From NCBI RefSeq assembly GCF_021869535.1, contig NW_026262679.1, positions 78,551,143 to 78,615,142 of the forward strand: 64,000 nt of DNA, read 5' to 3'. This stretch comes from Mytilus californianus. Lineage: Eukaryota; Mollusca; Bivalvia; Mytilida; Mytilidae. Position 1 is the stretch's first letter, and each line of letters opens with the position of its first letter. Shown here piece after piece: positions 56,267-64,000 of the stretch. Under the pieces are notes generated by a model, which saw only the letters and a program-made list of their open reading frames with translations, had not been told where the DNA came from and made no database searches. The position numbers and the translations under genes were made by a program.

Positions 56267-57357
56267 CCTGTACGAAATGGGAAGCCCGTAAATGACACGG
56301 AAACCAGGCGTAGAAATCATACTTTATCAGGGCGTCATTGTAGTGTTTATGGAATGCATGTCCAGGCGTCAACCAGGCGTAAACCAGGCGGAAACCAAGC
56401 GTAACTGAGGCGGAAACCAGGCGTAAAATTGGGCGTAATATTTAAATGACTACGCCTGGTCCACAGAAAACCAGGCGTTATATGCAAATGAGTACGCCTG
56501 GTCAAAAAAAAACCAGGCATAATATTCTTACATAATACTACACTTATTTTAAATCAGTGACAGTGTATTACCCTAGCTGTGTACTTTTGTGTATTTGATA
56601 CAAACTTCTGTACTATTGCTTAAATTTCTCATTGTTTGACATGAAACTTGAAATATTAATCATTAATTGAAGAAACTATATAAATAAATACATATTGGAC
56701 AGACACTGGCTCAAATAAGTTTAAGTTTAAATTAGAATTATGGCAATTAATTCTTCCTGAAATAAAACCAGCATTTTAACTAAGTTTTTTTTTGAAAATT
56801 AATGTCATTTGAACCAAAATATCAATGATGATACTGCAATTTAACTTAATGTGAAAGATTTTAATGTTATCATCCAAGGATGAAGGTTTTCAGAATTCAA
56901 AATTACTGTTAAAAAATAAAAATTAGTTACTCACATAATTATCTCTTACCATGTATATTACTTTCCTTTTATTTCACAATTTTCATTAATCAATTTGATT
57001 CCATAATTCCAATTTCAAATTCTTCCAAATTATCCCTGAATATATAAAGCTGCCATAAGTCCAACTCTTACAAAATAATACCAAAGAGCTAAATTTAAAA
57101 AAAAAATCCCATGATCCTTTATCAACAAAGCATTATGGGTATTATGATTAACGCCATACCAACAGTTTTACGCCCGTAGGAAAATTTACGACTTGCTTAT
57201 TTCAATTAACGCCAGGTTTACCATATTTTCTACGCCTGTAAGGACTACAAATTTACATTTCCTGTTCCCTTACGCCTGGATCTGGACTCGTAACTACCAC
57301 TTACGCCTGGTTTACGCCAGATTTCCAGGCGTTATACGCCTTATAATTTCGTACGGG
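56267..57357. mobile_element. CCAGGCGT element, copy 2 (within the duplication)
   Basis: Offset exactly 4,651 bp from copy 1 and almost identical (one change noted at about 56350). It was carried by the segmental duplication, not by an independent insertion. Confidence 0.7.
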
Positions 57358-59729
57358 CCTGAGCTAGGATAATTATATAGCTGTTGTTCAATCACTGTGT
57401 CTGTTTTTATGCTTCTAAAATAAATGCATGGGACATAATCATATATGTATTCTAAACTGTTGGTAGAGTGAACAAAATTTCATAAAGCTTTTTTTCAGAA
57501 TGTCGAACGGATAAGTTATCAGTATTCAGATGCCTAATGATCTGAAGTAGTCCTGTTGTCCTTGACCTTGATTTAAAGACTAAATAAACAAATTGTATTA
57601 TCAAGGTGTGAGGTCTACTACTTTTTTAATTTAAGAAAAAAGTTGGGTATATTTGCTTGAAAGAAATACATGCCTGTTTTACAGTTTCCACCTCACTTTG
57701 ACCTTTACAATTGATCATGTTAAGGTGACAGGATTTACCTGACCTTGACCTCATATTTATTTATAAGTATAGTTTTTGTGGCACATGAAATAAGATTTCC
57801 ATATCAAAGGTTGTCTGTGGTAAATGAATAAGCAGAAGTGTTCTATATGTTTATTTATCTTCTTTTATTGTAAAGAGAGAAATCAGAAAAAATGGCAACA
57901 AGTTTAAACTCTGTTACATAATATGCATATTTTATAGTTGTCTACAAGATAATCTTAATAATGTTGACTGACTGAAAAGAAATTTGAGTAAGTACACGCA
58001 GTAGTTGGATACTATTCATGATACGTATGGCGAAGTTAAGCCGGTCTCTGTGTTTAGGGTTCACAGATGCTATACCTCCCTTTTAGGTATAGTAACGTCC
58101 CCTACCATACATATCAAGTATCTTCTACTATTTGTACAAACTGAGTGGGTATGCTTAGTGAGCCTAAGCCTGGTGGCTCAATCTGACCAAGCGCGGTGGC
58201 AAGGTCATTTTATAATTATTTTAGTTGGGAAATGAGGTAAATTTTACCTAATTTTTTATCCATTTTGGAATGGGGGGTCAAAGTGAATACTTACTTTTTA
58301 TAACAAAATTTTTAAATTGTACAGGAGACTGTTTTTATCTTTTTTCAGTTAAAATTAAGCCCCGAAGTCAAATCATAGACTTAAAAACTGGTACTCCAAA
58401 AGGAAAAGATAGGTGTCTTACTGTGGGCATTTGTCTTGGTGAACTAGCACCTTAAAGTCCAGCTAACCCACAGGCTGGCTGGCTAGTACAAGCAGACAGG
58501 TATTTTTTAAAATACCATTTGGCATTTTTAAACTTTGGCATTTTTTCATTTGGCATTTTGCTTTCAATATTAACTACTTTGATTTTATTACCATTTGGCA
58601 TTTTTCATTTACATTTTTTTCATTTTTTGCAACATATTTTTTCATCAACACACCAAAAAACTTCAAAATTAAGAGTTAAATATACACTTTTGGCATTCAT
58701 AATGATTATCAATCAAAATAGCATTCTATTTTAAAATTTATATTACACAATTGGGCTTTCTGTAACCTTGGCTGTTAATCTTTTGTACGAATGCTATGAT
58801 GACCATTATGTGTAGAAAATAAAAAACTACATTTTTCAAAAGTGGCTCAGTATCATATATCTAATATATAGTTCATTTCAGTTACTTTTAAATTTCGTTC
58901 ATATTTCTAAAATCTTCTTCCATTTCTGGTACATCTTATAAAAATTGTATTCATCTACTAACCAACTTTTCTGATAGGGACTTAACACCAAGCAGAAGGG
59001 GAATAGGTGATAGGTGGCTAAGGTTGTTATGAAAGGGTGAAAGGGTGAGGAAAGGAGGGAGAGAAAGAGAATGATTGAGAGGGTGAGGGTATATGATTGA
59101 GAGTGGTATGTAGAGAGGGAGAGAAGGTGTGAGAGAATGTGATTTCATAGTAAGGACATGATGTACTGGTCTAATGGAAGTGCAGTTTTCTGTTTAGTCT
59201 CATGTAGTTTCTGTTTTCTTCAGTAATCTGTTAATTTTAAATAATGAAATTACTGCTGTCTAAAATTTCACAGGTTAACAGCCTTTCTTGTTACTGTTTA
59301 TGTGCTGCTAATATATTAACATTGTATCACTTCTCAGTGACTAGATAGAGTTGTAGCTTTTCATCAATTTTAGCAGCAGTTTCTGTATATATAAATACAT
59401 CCTGTCTATTTCGGATTGACACCAGGTTCTAAATAATTTTTTTTATATTGAGAAATTTTCTTTTCTTTCAATAATCTGAAGTGGAATTCATATTTAGCTG
59501 TTAGGTTTCTCTTTTAATCCTTTTCAGGCTGATCATGATTTTGAGGATGATTTACAAATTTGAGGATATCAATATACTGTTGTTCAATCACTGACAACTG
59601 TCCACCAAGTTTCAAATGAAGTGGATGTAAGCAATTATAAGCCACTGTACAGCCTTCAAAATTGTGAAAAATACACACTGTATAGTAAGCATAAAAGGCC
59701 CCATCATGAAAAATGTGAAACAATATAGG

Positions 59730-59845
59730 GCTACATAGATTTTTGACTACTGAACGTGTAGCTAGCCTAGCTGCTAAATAGATAAAGTCATGATAGCAGC
59801 TAGGCTAGGCGAGCTACATGTTTATTAGTAAAAAATCTATGTAGC
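59730..59845. repeat. Long imperfect hairpin at the duplication end
   Basis: GCTACATAGATTTTT at 59730-59744 pairs with AAAAATCTATGTAGC at 59831-59845. An inner stem (TAGCCTAGCTGCTA with TAGCAGCTAGGCTA) is centred near 59787. The similarity of unit 2 to unit 1 ends at its left border. Confidence 0.65.
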
Positions 59846-61130
59846 AGCTGCTTCTAAATTGAATACAACCCTTCAGTAGGGAAATACATGTACACGTAGT
59901 TGTGATTTTTTTTTATATGAAACTTATTTGCCTTTGAAAACAGAGAATATAATTTTTTTGTTTTCAGAAATTCCGTTGAGCATTACAATTTGTATTGTAT
60001 TTAGGTGCTATACATGTTGACCTTTGTCTTTGAGAGCGGTTAGTAACAATCCCGGTTCTTAGAAATGTAGACAATGGACACAAATGTGAACCATGACGAT
60101 ATGGGTCACTGACATTTTTCTCCGATTTTAATATCTGAATTATTTGTATTTGCAATATCTTTGTATTTCATGCGTAATCATGAACAGATTTTCAATTTGT
60201 TCAAGTTAATACACAATAAATTGCTATTTTATGATGATGAAGAATTTGTATGCTCACATAAAGATGGCGGAATGAATCTTGACATCATTGTATAATCTAT
60301 TATGAGACATTATTATTTGTAAACAAATGTTGAAACAAACACGTGTCGGAAATTTTGATATCATTCTAAATTTTGGATTATTTTTACAGATTTTGCAAAA
60401 TATACTGGATTCCACGTATTTGTCTAACCAAATTTTTGTCTTGAACTAAAATGACCATGCAACTTATTCAATAGACAATACATTATCATCATCCATCTAT
60501 ATACATGTATGTAAAATAGCTATACTATAGTCTGCACGAAGCAACACATTGAAAATATAATTTCAACAAACATGTTCAATATTTGAAAAAAAAATACATG
60601 CAGTGAAATTTTTTGGTTAAAATACATATATATGGTTGCATATAATTTCTGTATTGTTCTTTCCCTTCATATTAGTATTACAAAATGTACTAATCTGAGA
60701 CTACTCTTACTTCCCAGGCCACAGCCCCAGCTTGTCTGGCAAAACAGCGAATGTATATGTACATGTTTGACAGTATGTATACTATAAACTACATGTATTT
60801 TTAAAATGCACATCAGTAGGACAACCGGAAGCGCTTGAGTATTGATTTCGGTGCTCAGTGATACGGTCATTAGACGACGTTGTCAACACGTAATGGCGGC
60901 CATTGTTTGACGTTGGATTTGGCATTTCATGCTGTAAAGGTGCATTTATGACATTCTTGGATGCTAAAACTTAATGCCACACAACATAAAAGGTAAAGGA
61001 TTATTTCAGTTATACCGAGTTAATTATTTTCAAATAAGTGGAATCCCAAAAAATGATTTAAACGGCAAAAATAAAGTGTAAAATTATATGAAACATGAAA
61101 ATTGAAATCCCATTTTTCATCATTTCCTTT
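59846..61130. other. Unassigned, possibly unique sequence
   Basis: No repeat family recognised. A GC-richer patch at 60800-60992 with AATGGCGGCC and a donor-like AAAAG|GTAAAG (60992/60993) could be a first exon or promoter region; this is weak. Confidence 0.25.
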
Positions 61131-61281
61131 TCATATATTGAATACACTATTTACACCAACCACTGGTGAATTATATTCGGATTTCGGTCTTAGGTATCCG
61201 TCCTTGTCTCCGGGAATATTATACCCACACAAGTTGTCAACATCCGTTTTCAAACTGTTCAAAGTGTTCTTCACAATCTCC
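61131..61281 (-). CDS. Candidate 3'-terminal coding exon, unknown protein
   Basis: On the minus strand a splice-like ATTTTCCAG (ending 61282) is followed by an open frame reading EIVKNTLNSLKTDVDNLCGY, then NIPGDKDGYLRPKSEYNSP and VVGVNSVFNI with a TGA stop at 61133-61131. The stretch is more GC-rich than its surroundings and hydrophilic, as real exons often are. An in-frame stop lies just upstream of the splice site, so it needs splicing to be expressed. I do not recognise the family and see no upstream exon. The overlapping plus-strand ORFs look less protein-like. Confidence 0.3.
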
Positions 61282-64000
61282 CTGGAAAATATTCACGCTA
61301 TCACTTCGTGCTCAGATAATAGAACATTGTAAACCTCTAACAGCAAATGCGGACCAAAATTAATCAAATTTGAAAGCACGGATGATCACGTGTAATGCCG
61401 ACTGTAAGTTCTCTAAAAAGGGGGTAATTTCTCCCCCAAATACACATGAATTTTGCTGACCGTCTCAAATTCAACTCAAAAGTCCATTATCAAATCAGAG
61501 GCGTCCCATTTCATATACACCAAAATTTAATATTTAAAAAAACTTTCATTACTATATTAACATATAATACAAATGGAAATCAATCACAAGCACTTGTTTC
61601 TGTCAATGGGGTGTTCACTATCCATACTCGTATGAAAATTTTTATTTTTATGTGGGTGGGTGGGTAGAAGGAATTTAAGGGGACATTATATTCATCTTCT
61701 TATTTTACTATTATGGCTTATTAATTTTTTTCAATCTGTACACAATTGTTCTTTCCTCTATATTGGACAGAATATTCATGTTCATCCTGTGTCAGCACTC
61801 TTGTCAGAGCAATGTTTATTTTATGTTCGGTTATCACCATGATATAGACATGTACCAGATCTTTCCCATAAAAAAATTAATTAAGATAGCCATCCTCTAA
61901 ATCATAACTCTAAAATTATAAAAGAAATTTACACATTGAAATTAACCAATCACCCACCCATTTGAAAAGCTTGTACACATGCTGCTTTGCATTACATGAA
62001 TCCCCAGAAACTAATTAATTTACAATTTCTTTATACATGTTATATCTGACATGTTATATTCTTCCAATGATTATATAAACAATCTACTTAGAAATGATAA
62101 TCCATTAACAATATTCCAGGATTTAAATTAAAATAAAACTGGGTTTTGAGTGCCCCCAAAATGTATAAAATTTCAGCTTGCATTGTACAATAGACATGTT
62201 ATGATCTTATGATGTTTATGCAAACTATTAAATATAAAAATGTTATCAAAAGGTTTGGTATAACATAAATTTGCTCCTTGTTAAACCTAAAAATTATTTT
62301 TCAAGACTTTTGAAATGTTTTCTTTGTCTGAAACTTTTATGTACATGTATTGAGCAAAAATGCTGGGGACATAATTTATCTATAATACTTAAATAAATAC
62401 ATGTATTTTCTTGGTAATTTATTTGGCAAATTTGTATTCATGTGTTGATAATAACAATGCAAAGTTTAATTTTGCTTTGAATAATTTGGTAAATAAACAT
62501 TAATAGTAATTGTATGTAAATTTGCTTTATATTTACAGGATGGAGAAAGATGTTCACTATGGATCAAAAATTCAAAACAGAGGACTTTTTTATTCAAACA
62601 AAAATACTTGTACATGTATGATATTCTGTACATACAACAAAAAAACAGTAATCAAACGGAATGTCCAGTGATGTTGAAAGCAAAATTATTTTTGTTAACA
62701 GAAAACAATAGGACTACAATATATTAAGGGTAAGTTATCCAAAATTGTCTGTTTATGGTTACAAAAGTAGGTTATTGACAATGTGCTATGATTTCAATCC
62801 CCCAAATATGAAACAAAAACATAATATACATGGTATTTAAACTGTTTTCATAAGGAAACAGACTGAAAATATTCTGCATTTAACAGTTAGACATGAAAGT
62901 TGCCAATGTAATAAATTGGGATTGGAACTTAAAATTTATAGGATATAGGCCAAGGAATCATTCGGACTTTAAGGCCAAATGGTATACTTTTAATAGTTTA
63001 AAGATTTTATTCTATTATCTATGCTGTGTAAATGTCAATATCGTTTCATTTGGATTTAAAACCTAATTTCAAGAATGAAGGGTACAGTAATTTAAAATTA
63101 ATTTAAATGATTAAAAACAATACAAGGGAAGTAACTCTTACAAGATGTGCATTATATCCTAATGAAGTGTTTTAATGTATTTGTCCATATTTTCAGATAA
63201 GAGAATGACTTAAGCAGACTGTATTGGGGTCATAGATGGCTATAACAATGAAATACAATATATTATAATTATCATTCTTCATTACGTCTTGATTGAATTA
63301 ACAAACTTTAATTTAATAACAAAATATTTTCTTTTTTCAGTACACAACACATCGTGTCAGAAGAATAATTTTACTGGAGAAAAAAAAATTTAATACCTGG
63401 AATCAGCAATTTACAAAATGTATACGAAATTTATTAAGAGAGATATATTCATGTACAGAATGGTAACCCCACCAAATAACTCAGGTGGTTCAAGTGATTA
63501 TTAGCAGACATTTTTGTTGAACTAATGCAGGATTAAATAAATGAAGCTTTAGCAGACTATGGGCTCCAAAGTGTAGTAAAAAGAGGATTTTTAAATATGA
63601 CAGACTCATAAACATTAAAATGTGCATAAGTGAAATGTTACAATATTTAGTAAAAAATTCAGATTATTGACTCAGTTGTTTTCATGAAATTTTTTATCAA
63701 AGCAATATCACTGTTATATAATAAATAAGATTCCATATGTTTTATTTTACCGGTATACTTTTGACAACCGAATATATCTTCCCTCAGCTCTGGCCTCAAG
63801 TGTTTCCCTTTTATTTTGTATGAGTGTAATTTACAGAAAGCTCATTTTGCTTTTGGCGAATTCAAGTTTTGCCTTTCCAGAATTATTGGACTTTATTAAT
63901 GGAAAATTAGACATTTGCCCATATGTTGTAGAAGAACTCAATTTTGCTTTAATACTTTTTCAAGAAATTGTATCATAAGGCTAGATTTGATCAAATAATC
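61282..64000. other. Unassigned, with exon-like signals on the plus strand
   Basis: ATATTTACAG before 62539 and AAGG|GTAAGT at 62729/62730 delimit a possible 191-bp exon; TTCTTTTTTCAG before 63341 is another acceptor. None is clearly coding, so a non-coding transcript or chance are both possible. No repeat families recognised. Confidence 0.2.

Larger units (their letters stand above)
55406..59729 (+). repeat. 4.65-kb tandem duplication, unit 2
   Basis: Copies unit 1 until GTGAAACAAT at 59727, where it stops at a hairpin insert (59730-59845). Contains second copies of the gene fragment (55473-55953) and of the CCAGGCGT element. Confidence 0.85.

Overview
The window is AT-rich, repeat-dominated animal DNA. 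The most likely source is a marine bivalve, probably a mussel (Mytilidae). I infer this from interspersed sequences I recognise from mussel genomes, such as the tail TCTCATTGGCAATCATACC (many copies, both strands), a tRNA-derived SINE with a molluscan-type body, and arrays ending in GACGAC/GTCGTC. No database search was possible. I see no bacterial gene organisation, operons, CRISPR array or rRNA, and no intact host gene.

Layout. 1-4930: short inverted-repeat elements, a hairpin-ended repeat element, a SINE with an 11-bp target duplication, a hAT-type MITE and a TTAA-flanked element. 5.3-9.5 kb: one dead LINE (RT, C-terminal part, RNase H remnant) split by a 963-bp inverted-repeat insert and a two-unit minisatellite. 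10.2-14.7 kb: a reversed copy of a composite repeat (here 'family A') built of four tandem-repeat modules and carrying two later nested transposons. 15-18.4 kb: LINE tail, hairpin, 161-bp tandem array and mussel repeats. 19.1-20.9 kb: the clearest protein-coding locus, a pogo/Tigger-type DDE transposase on the minus strand broken by one frameshift. 21.5-25.2 kb: two ~1.16-kb inverted arms, one with an intact 112-residue ORF and the other with its decayed copy. 25.5-32.2 kb: another family A copy, mussel repeats, a decayed CR1/jockey-like LINE on the minus strand and a 27-bp-TIR element holding a further RT remnant. 32.8-33.5 kb: a palindrome-packed transposon with a perfect 5-bp target duplication. 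35.4-44.1 kb: family A copies and a diverged segmental duplication whose two copies carry reciprocal insertions, giving natural empty and filled sites. 43.1-48.7 kb: a ~2.78-kb head-to-tail duplication. 48.9-50 kb: reversed hairpin-ended element. 50.4-59.7 kb: a ~4.65-kb duplication, each copy holding a decayed two-exon gene fragment and a 1.09-kb element full of CCAGGCGT motifs. 60-64 kb: no recognised repeat; weak exon-like signals only.

How it works together: the coding capacity is almost entirely transposon-derived and mostly dead. The interest lies in transposon structure (TIRs, target duplications, palindromic motif arrays), nested insertion history, and the recent tandem duplications, which may be real or may be assembly artefacts.
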